Shown here: one piece after another, positions 53,962 to 63,309 of the stretch
Position numbering within the stretch: the first letter of the stretch is position 1
Layout of the letters: each line of letters begins with the position of its first letter
Source: Sphingobium sp. B2D3C
GTDB taxonomy: Bacteria; Pseudomonadota; Alphaproteobacteria; Sphingomonadales; Sphingomonadaceae
Reading direction: 5' to 3'
Assembly: GCF_025961835.1 (NCBI RefSeq)
Contig: NZ_JAOQOK010000001.1
Span: 2,666,001-2,730,000 of the forward strand
Length of the DNA stretch: 64,000 nt
Program-made: the position numbers and the translations under genes
The notes under the pieces: model-generated
Database searches by the model: none
What the model was told of the DNA's origin: nothing
The model's input: only the letters and a program-made list of their open reading frames with translations

Positions 53962-54438
53962 ATGCAGCGTGGCTTGAGGCGGCCGTTTCTGGTCGTGGGC
54001 GCAGCGGCCATCCTTCTGCTAGCGGGCGGCTGCACCCGCATTCGCGCGCATCAGGGCTTCATGATCGACGATCTGATCGTGAGTTCGGTGCTGCCAGGCG
54101 TGGACAACAAGGCGTCAGTCGAAGGCGCGCTGGGCCGCCCGACCTTCGTCTCCCAGTTCGGCCCGGAGCGCTGGTATTATGTGGCGCGCGACACGCGCTC
54201 GCTGGCCTTCGCCTCGCCGCGCCCGACCGCGCAGACGCTGGTGACTGTGCAGTTCGATGCCAATGGCAATGTCGCCACGATCGATCGCAACGCCACACTC
54301 GATCAGGTCGCCAATATCTCGCCGACCGGGGCCACGACGCCGACGCTCGGCCGCAAGCGCAGCTTGTTTGATGAAATCTTCGGCAATATCGGCGCGGTTG
54401 GCGCCGGCGGGGCCGGAGCAGCAGGGCCGTCTCAGTAA
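53962..54438 (+). CDS. bamE: Outer-membrane assembly lipoprotein BamE
   Basis: A 158-residue lipoprotein with signal LVVGAAAILLLAGGC (lipidated C24). The SmpA/OmlA fold follows: RAHQGFMIDDLIVSSVLPGV, NKASVEGALGRPTF, then RWYYVARDTRSLAFASPRP and VTVQFDANGNVATID. BamE is the small accessory subunit of the beta-barrel assembly machine at the inner face of the outer membrane. The Gly/Ala-rich tail (about residues 130-158) is longer than in E. coli, as in other alphaproteobacteria. AGGAGACGAG precedes the ATG. The 178 bases upstream separate it from the divergent chaperone gene. Confidence 0.93.
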   Translation: MQRGLRRPFLVVGAAAILLLAGGCTRIRAHQGFMIDDLIVSSVLPGVDNKASVEGALGRPTFVSQFGPERWYYVARDTRSLAFASPRPTAQTLVTVQFDANGNVATIDRNATLDQVANISPTGATTPTLGRKRSLFDEIFGNIGAVGAGGAGAAGPSQ

Positions 54439-54551
54439 TTCAGCCCCGCAGGCCCGTCGTAATCCGGCGCCGGTTCGTGCGCCCGGCGGACTGGTTTAGC
54501 TTGCATTAACCGCGTCATCGCTTCAAATCGTTGTATAGCGGGAGCGTGGTC

Positions 54552-55319
54552 ATGCAGCATATTGGCGATCTGCAGCCGCTCGAGCGGACTTACGCGCGAC
54601 GGACTGAGACAGTCGGCCATTACAAGGCCAGCCGGAGCCGCTGGCGATTCGCCATCGGGTCTCTGGAGATCGGCTTCGACCGCGCGAGCGAGCAGCTTCA
54701 CGCGCGAAGCGGTGTGGATGCCCGGCCCGGCCTTGCCCAAAAGCTCCTGATCGCGGCAGGCATGGTCAGCATCTCATTGCTGGTGATCGCCCTGGCCGGC
54801 TGGCTATGGTCGGCACGCGGGCCGATCTGGGGCGGTGAGACGGTATCGGCCGCGATCATCGATCATGCGCCCCGCGCGACCGAAAGCGAAGGTGCAGCGC
54901 CCGCCGGCCAGCAGCCGACCCTGATTCCCGCCGAACGCCCCGCGCCGTTTCTCTCCGCCGTGATTGAAAAGCGCGCGACAGCACCCGCTTTTGCGCCGGC
55001 GAAACAGGCCACCGTGCCGATCGCGCAGGGCCAGGCGATTGCGCCCAAGTCCGATGGGGCGCCGACGCTCCCGAGCGCGACCCCGGATGAGGCGATCGTC
55101 CAGTCCGGCAACTTCCTGCTGATCCCCGCCGTCGATCGCGCTGTGGGCCTCGCCCTCAGGAGCGGCGATGCGCAGAACTGGATGGCCGGCTCCTATCACG
55201 GCATCGTGGTGGTCGGCGACGCCGTGGTCCAAGATGGCAAATCCTGCCGGGACGGCACGATCCTGCTCCGCGACGGCACCATCAAGGGCCGCACCCAGAC
55301 CTTCCAGCGCTGCCTGTAA
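54552..55319 (+). CDS. Hypothetical single-span membrane protein
   Basis: A 255-residue protein of unknown function. The N-terminal 60 residues are basic and probably cytoplasmic; one membrane span follows at about residues 66-88 (LIAAGMVSISLLVIALAGWL), then a Pro/Ala-rich linker of about 100 residues and a C-terminal domain of about 65 residues (NWMAGSYHGIVVVGDAVVQD, then KSCRDGTILLRDGTIKGRTQ) with two cysteines. The tail is loosely like the 17-kDa surface-antigen type, but I would not assign it. The ATG at 54552 has GGGAG 8 bases upstream; a TTG at 54531 is in frame. It lies 113 bases after bamE and converges on maeB. Confidence 0.75.
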   Translation: MQHIGDLQPLERTYARRTETVGHYKASRSRWRFAIGSLEIGFDRASEQLHARSGVDARPGLAQKLLIAAGMVSISLLVIALAGWLWSARGPIWGGETVSAAIIDHAPRATESEGAAPAGQQPTLIPAERPAPFLSAVIEKRATAPAFAPAKQATVPIAQGQAIAPKSDGAPTLPSATPDEAIVQSGNFLLIPAVDRAVGLALRSGDAQNWMAGSYHGIVVVGDAVVQDGKSCRDGTILLRDGTIKGRTQTFQRCL

Positions 55320-55379
55320 GGCGAAGGGAGCGCCGCGGGGCCGGTTCAGCCGGCGGCGCTCACCCGATCCCGATCACGA

Positions 55380-57641
55380 TCAGCGCGCGATTCCGCCAGC
55401 AGCCAGAACGGCCAGCGTCACCAACTCAGACGCGGTCGAGGCCATCGTCGCCACCTGCACCGGCTGGTTCAGTCCGAGCAGCACCGGCCCGATGACCGAG
55501 TCGCCGCCCAGTTCCCGCAGCAGCTTTGCCGAGAGATTGGCCGACTGCAGGCCGGGCATGATCAGCACATTGGCCGGGCCGGACAGGCGGCAGAACGGAT
55601 AATTGGCCATGACGCGCCGGTTGAGCGCCACGTCGGGCGCCATCTCGCCTTCATATTCGAAGTCCACCTCCATGCCGTCGAGGATCTGGACCGCGCCGCG
55701 AATATTATCGAGCCAGTTGCCGTGCGGATTGCCGAAGGTGGAGTAGGAGAGGAAAGCCACGCGCGGCTCATGACCCATGCGCCGGGCGAGCGCAGCGGAT
55801 TCGATGGCGATATGGGCGAGCTCGGCGGAATTCGGCCGCTCGTTAACGGTCGTATCCGCCATGAACACGGTGTGGCTGCGCCCGACGAGGATGTGCATAC
55901 CGAACAGCGTGCGGTCCTCGGCGGGGTCGAGCACGCGCCGCAGTTCGCGCATCGTCTGCGCATAGGTGCGCGTGACGCCGGTGATCATCGCGTCCGCCTC
56001 ACCCATCTGCAGCAGCAGCGCGCCGAAGATGTTGCGGTCCCGGTTGACCATGCGCTCGCAATCGCGGCGGAGATAGCCGCGGCGTTGCAGGCGCTCGTAC
56101 AGCATGTCGACCATGCGCGGCACGAGCGGCGAATTGACGCTGTTATATAGCTCGTAGCTCTCCGGATCGCGCACGCCAAGATCGCGCAGGCGATCATAGA
56201 CATCCTGCCGGCCGACCAGCACCGGGGTGCCGTAGCCGCCATCGCGGAACTGGATCGCGGCGCGCAGCACGACTTCCTCTTCCGCCTCGGCAAAGACGAC
56301 CCGCTTGGGGCTGGCCTTGGCGCCCTCATAAGCGAGGGTGAGCACCGAGGTCGTCGGATTAAGGCGCGCCCGCAGCGACTGGCGATAGGCGTCCATATCC
56401 TCGATAGGCCGCTGCGCGACGCCCGACTCCATCGCCGCCTGCGCCACAGCCGCCGGCACCACCTCCATCAGGCGCGGATCGAAGGGGGCAGGAATGATGT
56501 AATCGGCGCCGAAGCTGTGCTTGGTGCCATAGGCCAAAGCGACTTCCTCGGGCACCTGCTGGCGGGCGAGCTCGGCAATGGCCTGCGCCGCCGCGATCTT
56601 CATCGCCTCGTTGATCGCCGTCGCGCGCACGTCCAGCGCGCCGCGGAAGATGAAGGGGAAGCCCAGCACGTTGTTGACCTGATTGGGATAATCCGAGCGG
56701 CCGGTGGCGATGATCGCATCCGGACGCGCGGCCTTGGCCACCGGCGGCAGGATCTCCGGATCGGGATTAGCCATGGCGAAGAGGATCGGCCGCGGCTTCA
56801 TCTCGTTGATCCATTCGGGCTTCAGCGCGTCCTTGGCGGAGAGGCCGAGGAAGATATCGGCATCCTTCAGCGCCTCGTGCAGGGTCCGCGCCTCGGTGCG
56901 GGCGGCATGGGCGGACTTGAACTGGTCCATGCCATGGGTGCGGCCCTGATAGATCACGCCCTCGCGGTCGCACATGATCACATTGTCATGCGCCACGCCC
57001 ATCGCCTTGATCAGTTCGGTGCAGGCGATCGCCGCCGCGCCGGCACCATTCACGACGACCTTGGTCTCGCGAATGTCGCGCCCGGTCAGGAAGCAGGCGT
57101 TGATGAGGCCGGCGGCGCAGATGATCGCGGTGCCATGCTGGTCGTCATGCATGACCGGGATGTTCATGCGCTCCTTGAGCGCCGCCTCGATCATGAAGCA
57201 TTCGGGCGCCTTGATGTCCTCAAGGTTGATGCCGCCAAAGCTGGGCTCCAGCAGCGCCACCGCATCGATGAAGGCCTGCGGGTCTTCGGTGTTCAGCTCC
57301 AGGTCGATGGCGTCCACATCGGCAAAGCGCTTGAACAGCACTGCCTTGCCTTCCATCACCGGCTTGGAGGCGAGCGCGCCGAGATTTCCCATGCCGAGGA
57401 TCGCCGTGCCGTTGGAGATGACGGCGACCAGATTGCCCTTGGCGGTATAGTCATAGGCCTTGGCGGCATCATCGGCGATGGCCTGTACGGGCACCGCCAC
57501 GCCGGGCGAATAAGCCAGCGCCAGATCGCGCTGCGTCGCCATCGGCTTGGAGGCGATGATCTCGATCTTGCCGGGCCGCCCGAAGGAATGAAAGAGCAGC
57601 GCCTCGCGCTCGGAGAATTCGATGGCGGCTTTATCGGTCAT
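55380..57641 (-). CDS. maeB: NADP-dependent malic enzyme with phosphotransacetylase-like domain
   Basis: A 753-residue enzyme that decarboxylates malate to pyruvate with reduction of NADP. Residues about 1-430 are the malic enzyme: DLALAYSPGVAVPVQAI, NLVAVISNGTAILGMGNLG, LEDIKAPECFMIE, MHDDQHGTAI and the dinucleotide motif VVVNGAGAAAIA. Residues about 435-753 are the phosphotransacetylase-like regulatory domain (VVFAEAEEEVVLRAA, then HMRRNDR-type segments and NVLIMPGLQSANLSAKLL) typical of MaeB; it is usually inactive as a transferase and mediates acetyl-CoA control. The length matches E. coli MaeB (759). It is divergent from mutS across 137 bases. Confidence 0.96.
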   Translation of the reverse strand: MTDKAAIEFSEREALLFHSFGRPGKIEIIASKPMATQRDLALAYSPGVAVPVQAIADDAAKAYDYTAKGNLVAVISNGTAILGMGNLGALASKPVMEGKAVLFKRFADVDAIDLELNTEDPQAFIDAVALLEPSFGGINLEDIKAPECFMIEAALKERMNIPVMHDDQHGTAIICAAGLINACFLTGRDIRETKVVVNGAGAAAIACTELIKAMGVAHDNVIMCDREGVIYQGRTHGMDQFKSAHAARTEARTLHEALKDADIFLGLSAKDALKPEWINEMKPRPILFAMANPDPEILPPVAKAARPDAIIATGRSDYPNQVNNVLGFPFIFRGALDVRATAINEAMKIAAAQAIAELARQQVPEEVALAYGTKHSFGADYIIPAPFDPRLMEVVPAAVAQAAMESGVAQRPIEDMDAYRQSLRARLNPTTSVLTLAYEGAKASPKRVVFAEAEEEVVLRAAIQFRDGGYGTPVLVGRQDVYDRLRDLGVRDPESYELYNSVNSPLVPRMVDMLYERLQRRGYLRRDCERMVNRDRNIFGALLLQMGEADAMITGVTRTYAQTMRELRRVLDPAEDRTLFGMHILVGRSHTVFMADTTVNERPNSAELAHIAIESAALARRMGHEPRVAFLSYSTFGNPHGNWLDNIRGAVQILDGMEVDFEYEGEMAPDVALNRRVMANYPFCRLSGPANVLIMPGLQSANLSAKLLRELGGDSVIGPVLLGLNQPVQVATMASTASELVTLAVLAAGGIAR

Positions 57642-57778
57642 CAGCAGGGTTCCTCGGCAATTGGGAACGCCCTAGCGACTTTCCGCCCGGCTCCACAAGA
57701 GGCGAGGTACGAACAACCCCGTGGATGAAACGCCACCGCCGGCTTTTCGAGACCGAAAGCCCCTGCTAACGCAACCGC

Positions 57779-60424
57779 GTGACCAGTCTGCCAGCCAAAT
57801 CCTCCAAAGCCAGCGCCGCATCCGGCGGCCCCACGCCGATGATGGCGCAATATCTGGCGCTCAAGGCGGAAGCCGGGGGCGACCTGCTGTTCTACCGCAT
57901 GGGCGACTTCTTCGAGCTGTTCTTCGAGGACGCCAGGACCGCGGCCGCCGTGCTCGACATCGCGCTCACTACGCGCGGTGAACATGAGGGCGAGCCGATC
58001 CCGATGTGCGGGGTGCCGGTGCACAGTGCCGAGGGCTATCTGGCGCGACTCATCAAGGCCGGGCTGCGCGTTGCCATTGCCGAGCAGACCGAGACGCCCG
58101 AGCAGGCCAAGGCGCGCGGATCGAAAGCGCTGGTCGGCCGTGCCATCGTGCGCTTCGTCACCGCCGGCACGCTGACCGAGGATGCACTGCTGGACAGCCG
58201 CCGCGCCAATCTGCTCGCCGCCGTGGGCGAAGCTGCCGGCCATTATGCCGTCGCTGCCGCCGACATCTCCACCGGCCGGCTGGACGTGGTGGCGGTGGAC
58301 GCCGGCGGCATCGAGGCGGAACTGGCCCGGATCAACGCGAGCGAAGTCATTGCGCGGCCGAGCCTCGCCGATCGGCTGACCGGCGCCCTCCCCTTCGAGA
58401 ATCGCGGCTTCGACAGCGCGCGGGCGGAAGCGGACATCTGCCGCCATTTCGGCGTGAAGACGGTGGAGAGCTTCGGCAGCTTCTCACGCGCTGAGCTGTC
58501 CGCCCTCGGGGGCCTGCTCGGCTATCTGGAGCATGTCGGCAAGGGGCGCATGCCCTTCCTCGCCGCGCCGGTGCGGGCCGGCGCGCAGGATCATCTCGCC
58601 ATCGACCCGGCCACGCGCGAGAGCCTGGAAATCGTGACGACGGCCAGCGGGCAACGGGCAGGCAGCCTGCTCGCCACCGTGGACCGCACCGTGACGGGCG
58701 CCGGCGCCCGACTGCTCGCGGCGGACCTCTCCGCGCCTTTGATGGACCGCGCCAAGGTGGAAGCGCGACTCGATCTGGTCCGCTGGTTCCATGATGACGG
58801 GCCGCTGCGCGAGCTGGTCCGCACCCGCCTGCGCGCCTTGCCGGATTTGAGCCGCGCACTCGGCCGCGTCGCCATCGGCCGGGGCAGCCCGCGCGATTTG
58901 GGGCAATTGCGCGATGGCCTCGACGGCGGCCGCGCGCTGCGCGAGCGGCTGGGCGCGCTGCCCGACCGACCGCCCCTGCTCGACGATCTGCTGCCGGCGC
59001 TCGATGGTCATGGCGCGCTGGTCGATCAACTGGCGCGCGCCCTCGTGCCCGCCCCGCCGACGGAAGCGGCGCATGGCGGCTACATCGCCGATGGCTATGA
59101 TGCCGCCCTGGACGAGCTGCGCCGCATGGCCGGCGACGGACGCCGCGCCATTGCCGCGCTAGAAGCGCGCTATCGCGAGCAGACCGGCATCTCGGCGCTG
59201 AAGATCCGCCACAATGGCGTGCTCGGCTATCATGTCGAGGTGCCCGCCCGTCACGCCGACCAGTTGATGGCCAATGACAGCGGCTTCACCCATCGCCAGA
59301 CGCTGGCGGGAGTCGTGCGGTTCAACTCGGTTGACCTGCACGAGCAGGCCAGCCGGGTCACGCAGGCCGGCGCCCATGCGCTGGCGGCCGAAGCGGCGCA
59401 TTTCGAGGAACTGGTGACGCTGGTGATGGACAGCCGCACCGCCATCGCCCGCACGGCGGACGCGCTCGCCCGCATCGACGTGGCGGCGGCTCTTGCCGAG
59501 CGCGCTGTCGAAGGCGGCTGGAGCCGACCGGTCTTCGCCGAAGAGCCCTGCATCGCCATTGAGGGCGGGCGCCATCCGGTGGTGGAGGCCGCGCTGGCGA
59601 AGGACGGCACCAGCTTCGTCGCCAATGACTGCACGCTCACGCCGGACAATCGGCTGTGGCTGGTGACCGGCCCCAATATGGGCGGTAAATCGACCTTCTT
59701 GCGCCAGAATGCGCTCATCGTCATTCTCGCGCAGGCCGGCAGCTTCGTGCCCGCCCGCGCCGCCCGCCTCGGGCTGGTGGACCGCCTGTTCAGCCGCGTC
59801 GGCGCCTCGGACAATCTGGCGCGCGGGCGTTCGACCTTCATGGTCGAGATGATCGAGACCGCCGCGATCCTTGCGCAGGCGACCGAGCGCAGCTTCGTGA
59901 TCCTCGATGAAGTGGGGCGCGGCACGTCGACTTATGACGGCCTCGCCATCGCCTGGGCGGTGGTGGAAGCGATCCATGACAGCAATGCCTGCCGCTGCCT
60001 GTTCGCCACCCATTATCACGAGCTGACGCGCCTGGCCGAGCGCCTCGGCGCCCTTTCGCTCCACCATGTTCGCGCGCGGGAATGGAATGGCGATCTGGTG
60101 CTGATGCACGAGCTGTCCGAAGGCCCGGCCGACCGCAGCTACGGCATCGCGGTGGCACGGCTTGCGGGCTTGCCCGCCCCGGTGCTGGCCCGCGCCAAGG
60201 CCGTGCTCGGCAAGCTGGAGGCCGGCAAGGCGCAGACCGGCGGCATCGCGGCGGGGCTCGATGACCTGCCGCTGTTCGCCGCCACGCTGTCCGCCGCGCC
60301 GGAGGTCGCCACCGACCCACTGCGCGACCAGCTGGACGCCATCGACGCCGATACACTCAGTCCGCGCGAGGCGCTCGACCTCATCTATCAGCTGAAGCAG
60401 ATCGCCACGGCGCCTGTCGCCTGA
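57779..60424 (+). CDS. mutS: DNA mismatch repair protein MutS
   Basis: An 881-residue mismatch-recognition ATPase. The mismatch-binding phenylalanine lies in DLLFYRMGDFFELFFEDA in domain I; the clamp region includes QTGISALKIRHNGVLGYHVE; the ATPase has Walker A GPNMGGKST (K637), Walker B FVILDEVGRGTSTYDG and the ATHYHELT signature. The start is a GTG at 57779; an ATG at 57839 would remove 20 variable residues. The length is typical of alphaproteobacteria (about 880-900). It lies 60 bases upstream of glnD, on the same strand, and the two may be co-transcribed. Confidence 0.97.
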   Translation: MTSLPAKSSKASAASGGPTPMMAQYLALKAEAGGDLLFYRMGDFFELFFEDARTAAAVLDIALTTRGEHEGEPIPMCGVPVHSAEGYLARLIKAGLRVAIAEQTETPEQAKARGSKALVGRAIVRFVTAGTLTEDALLDSRRANLLAAVGEAAGHYAVAAADISTGRLDVVAVDAGGIEAELARINASEVIARPSLADRLTGALPFENRGFDSARAEADICRHFGVKTVESFGSFSRAELSALGGLLGYLEHVGKGRMPFLAAPVRAGAQDHLAIDPATRESLEIVTTASGQRAGSLLATVDRTVTGAGARLLAADLSAPLMDRAKVEARLDLVRWFHDDGPLRELVRTRLRALPDLSRALGRVAIGRGSPRDLGQLRDGLDGGRALRERLGALPDRPPLLDDLLPALDGHGALVDQLARALVPAPPTEAAHGGYIADGYDAALDELRRMAGDGRRAIAALEARYREQTGISALKIRHNGVLGYHVEVPARHADQLMANDSGFTHRQTLAGVVRFNSVDLHEQASRVTQAGAHALAAEAAHFEELVTLVMDSRTAIARTADALARIDVAAALAERAVEGGWSRPVFAEEPCIAIEGGRHPVVEAALAKDGTSFVANDCTLTPDNRLWLVTGPNMGGKSTFLRQNALIVILAQAGSFVPARAARLGLVDRLFSRVGASDNLARGRSTFMVEMIETAAILAQATERSFVILDEVGRGTSTYDGLAIAWAVVEAIHDSNACRCLFATHYHELTRLAERLGALSLHHVRAREWNGDLVLMHELSEGPADRSYGIAVARLAGLPAPVLARAKAVLGKLEAGKAQTGGIAAGLDDLPLFAATLSAAPEVATDPLRDQLDAIDADTLSPREALDLIYQLKQIATAPVA

Positions 60425-60484
60425 GCCCGTCGATTTGCGCGCCATGCCGAGGTTGCACCTGCAACTGCGGCAAAGCGCGCTTAT

Positions 60485-63271
60485 ATGGCACCCATGAACA
60501 AGGTGCCCGATTCGCTGCCCGGCCGCCGTGCGATCATCGATCGCCGCCAGATTGCCGATGCGCTCACTGCCCAGCTAACCGAACTGAGCGATACCGCTGC
60601 GCGTCGGCAAGTGATCGTCGCGGCGTTGCGCGAGGCGCTTGCTATCGGCCGGGAAGAAGTCTCCCGCCGCCTTGCCCGCAACCCGACGCGCGGGCGCGAT
60701 GCCGTGACAGCGCAGGCCTTCCTGATGGACCAGATCATCCGCCTGCTCTTCGATGCGACGGTGAAGCATCTCTACCCGATCAGCAACCGCACCGCGTCCG
60801 AGCGGCTGACGGTGGTCGCGGTGGGCGGCTATGGGCGTGGCGAAATGGCGCCCTATAGCGATGTCGATATTGGCTTCCTCACGCCCTACAAGCCGACCGA
60901 ATGGACCGAGCAGGTCATCGAGAGCATGCTCTATGCGCTGTGGGATCTGGGCCTCAAGGTCGGCCACAGCAGCCGCTCGATCGACGAGACGGTGCGCATG
61001 GCGAAGTCGGACCTCACCATCCGCACCGCCCTGCTGGAATCGCGCTTCGTGTGGGGGGACCGGGGCATTTACGACGAATGCGTCGCCCGCTTCGACAAGG
61101 ATGTGATGCAGGGCACCGCCAAGACCTTCGTCACCGAGAAGCTGGCGGAGCGGGATGCCAGGCACAAGCAGATGGGCGACAGCCGCTATGTCGTCGAGCC
61201 CAATATCAAGGAGGGCAAGGGCGGCCTGCGCGATCTGCACACGCTGTTCTGGATCGGCAAATATGTGAACCGGGTGCGCACTGTTGCGGAACTGGTGGAT
61301 GTGGGCCTGCTGACCCGCGCCGAGCTTTCCCAGTTCCAGCGGGCCGAGAATTTCCTCTGGGCCGTGCGCTGCCACATGCACGAGATTTCCCGTCGCGCTG
61401 AGGACCGCCTGACCTTCGATCTGCAGATCGAAGTCGCCGAGCGCATGGGCTTCTCGCCCAAGCGCGGCCGGTCCGCCGTCGAGCGGTTCATGCATCTCTA
61501 CTTCCTGATGGCCAAGACGGTGGGCGACCTCACCGGCGTGTTCCTCGCCCATCTCGATGACAAGATGGCCAGCCGAGGCCGGCGCTACATCCCGGCCATG
61601 TTCAACCGCCCGCGCAAGCTGGATGGCTTCGTGCTGGAGCGGGGCCGCATCACCATTCCCGAGGATGATTTCTTCCGCGAGCAGCCGGTGCGGATGATCG
61701 AAATCTTCTCGCTGGCGGACAAGCATGGGCTGGAGATCCACCCGGATGCAATGCGCGCGCTCAACCGCGATTCGGTGCTGATTACCCGCAAGGAGCGCGA
61801 AGACCCGCAGGCCAATGCGCTGTTCATGAACGTGCTTACCTCGCCCCGCGACCCGGAGAAGGTGCTGCGCTGGATGAACGAGGCCGGGGTGTTCGGGCGC
61901 TTCGTGCCCGACTTCGGCCGCGTCGTCGCGCAGATGCAGTTCGACATGTACCACCATTATACGGTGGATGAGCACACCATCCGCGCCATCGGCCTGCTCT
62001 CCCAGATCGAAAAGGGCGAGTTCAAGATCGATCATCCGCTGGCGAGCGCGATCATCGAGAAGATCATCTCCCGCCGCGTGCTCTATGTTGCGGTGCTGCT
62101 GCACGATATCGCCAAGGGGCGCGGTGGCGACCACAGTATTCTCGGCGCGGAGGTGGCGACCAAGCTCTGCCCGCGCCTGGGCCTCAGCGATGCCGAGACG
62201 GAGACCGTCGCCTGGCTGGTGCGCTACCATCTGCTGATGTCCGCAACCGCGTTCAAGCGCGACCTTTCGGACTTCAAGACCATTCTCGACTTCGCCGAAG
62301 TGGTGCAGAGCCCCGAGCGGCTGCGGCTGCTGGTGATCCTGACCATCGTCGACATCCGCGCGGTCGGACCGGGCGTGTGGAACAGCTGGAAGCGCCAGCT
62401 CCTCGCCGAGCTTTACGACTCCGCCGAGGAGGTCATCCGCCCCGGCCACAAGCAGCGGGGCCGTCAGGAGCGCATCGAGGAGAAGCGCGACGCGTTGCGC
62501 GCGAGCCTGGCGCTGGACGACAAGGCCTTCGACAGGCTGGTGAAGCGCTTCCCGCAATCCTACTGGATCGCCGAATCGCAGGACATTCTGGAGCGCAATG
62601 CGCGGCATCTGCTGGATGCCGGGCAGTCCGATCTCTCCATCGATGCCCGTTCCTATCCCGAGCGCGGCGCGACGCTGGTCACCGTCTATGCCTCGGACCA
62701 TCCCGGACTGTTCTACCGGATCGCCGGGGCGATCCATCTGGCCGGCGGCAACATCATCGATGCCCGCATCCACACCCTCAAGGATGGCACGGCGCTGGAC
62801 AACTTCCTGGTGCAGGACCCGCTCGGGGGCCGCTTCGATGCGCCCGAGCAGTTGCAGCGCGTGAAGACCTACATCGAGGACGCGCTGCTCAACCGCCACA
62901 AGCTGATGCACAAGCTGGACGAGCGCCCGCTGGCCCGTCGGCGCGCCGAAGCCTTCCAGATCGTGCCGCAGGTGCTGATCGACAACAAGGCCTCCAATCG
63001 CTTCACGGTGGTGGAAGTCATGGCGCGCGACCGCCCTGCCCTGCTGCTCAGCCTCGCCTTCGCGCTGTTCCAGTCCAAGACCATGGTCCACAGCGCCCAC
63101 GTCGCCACCTTCGGCGAGCGGGCCGTCGATACCTTCTATCTGACCGATCTTCTGGGCGGAAAGCTGGAGAGCAAGACCCGCCTCGCCACGCTCGAACGGC
63201 GGCTGATCGAAGCGGCCGGCAATCAGGCCGGCGAACTGATCGACACCAACAGCTTCGCCATGGCCAACTGA
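60485..63271 (+). CDS. glnD: Bifunctional PII uridylyltransferase/uridylyl-removing enzyme
   Basis: A 928-residue nitrogen sensor that uridylylates PII when glutamine is low and removes UMP when it is high. The nucleotidyltransferase domain has VVAVGGYGRGEMAPYSDVDI; KEGKGGLRDLHTLFWI follows; the HD hydrolase domain has YVAVLLHDIAKGRGGDHS; and two ACT domains bind glutamine (VTVYASDHPGLFYRIAGAIH and VEVMARDRPALLLSLAFALF). ATG at 60485 is used; a second ATG is 3 codons in. The domain order and length match alphaproteobacterial GlnD. A hairpin directly after the stop may serve both this gene and the convergent stress-protein gene. Confidence 0.96.
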   Translation: MAPMNKVPDSLPGRRAIIDRRQIADALTAQLTELSDTAARRQVIVAALREALAIGREEVSRRLARNPTRGRDAVTAQAFLMDQIIRLLFDATVKHLYPISNRTASERLTVVAVGGYGRGEMAPYSDVDIGFLTPYKPTEWTEQVIESMLYALWDLGLKVGHSSRSIDETVRMAKSDLTIRTALLESRFVWGDRGIYDECVARFDKDVMQGTAKTFVTEKLAERDARHKQMGDSRYVVEPNIKEGKGGLRDLHTLFWIGKYVNRVRTVAELVDVGLLTRAELSQFQRAENFLWAVRCHMHEISRRAEDRLTFDLQIEVAERMGFSPKRGRSAVERFMHLYFLMAKTVGDLTGVFLAHLDDKMASRGRRYIPAMFNRPRKLDGFVLERGRITIPEDDFFREQPVRMIEIFSLADKHGLEIHPDAMRALNRDSVLITRKEREDPQANALFMNVLTSPRDPEKVLRWMNEAGVFGRFVPDFGRVVAQMQFDMYHHYTVDEHTIRAIGLLSQIEKGEFKIDHPLASAIIEKIISRRVLYVAVLLHDIAKGRGGDHSILGAEVATKLCPRLGLSDAETETVAWLVRYHLLMSATAFKRDLSDFKTILDFAEVVQSPERLRLLVILTIVDIRAVGPGVWNSWKRQLLAELYDSAEEVIRPGHKQRGRQERIEEKRDALRASLALDDKAFDRLVKRFPQSYWIAESQDILERNARHLLDAGQSDLSIDARSYPERGATLVTVYASDHPGLFYRIAGAIHLAGGNIIDARIHTLKDGTALDNFLVQDPLGGRFDAPEQLQRVKTYIEDALLNRHKLMHKLDERPLARRRAEAFQIVPQVLIDNKASNRFTVVEVMARDRPALLLSLAFALFQSKTMVHSAHVATFGERAVDTFYLTDLLGGKLESKTRLATLERRLIEAAGNQAGELIDTNSFAMAN

Positions 63272-63299
63272 GGCGCGCCCCATTGCGGGATGCGCGCCT
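63271..63299. terminator. GC-rich hairpin between convergent glnD and usp genes
   Basis: AGGCGCGC (63271-63278, starting on the last base of the glnD stop) pairs perfectly with GCGCGCCT (63292-63299) around a 13-base loop. No T-run follows on either side, so it is a possible bidirectional terminator or an mRNA-end stabiliser rather than a textbook intrinsic terminator. Confidence 0.4.
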
Positions 63300-63309
63300 C
63301 GGTGGCGCC

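Noticed and set aside
60575..63283. 902-codon open frame on the minus strand opposite glnD
   Set aside because: Antisense shadow of glnD in high-G+C DNA, with low-complexity composition and no family motif.
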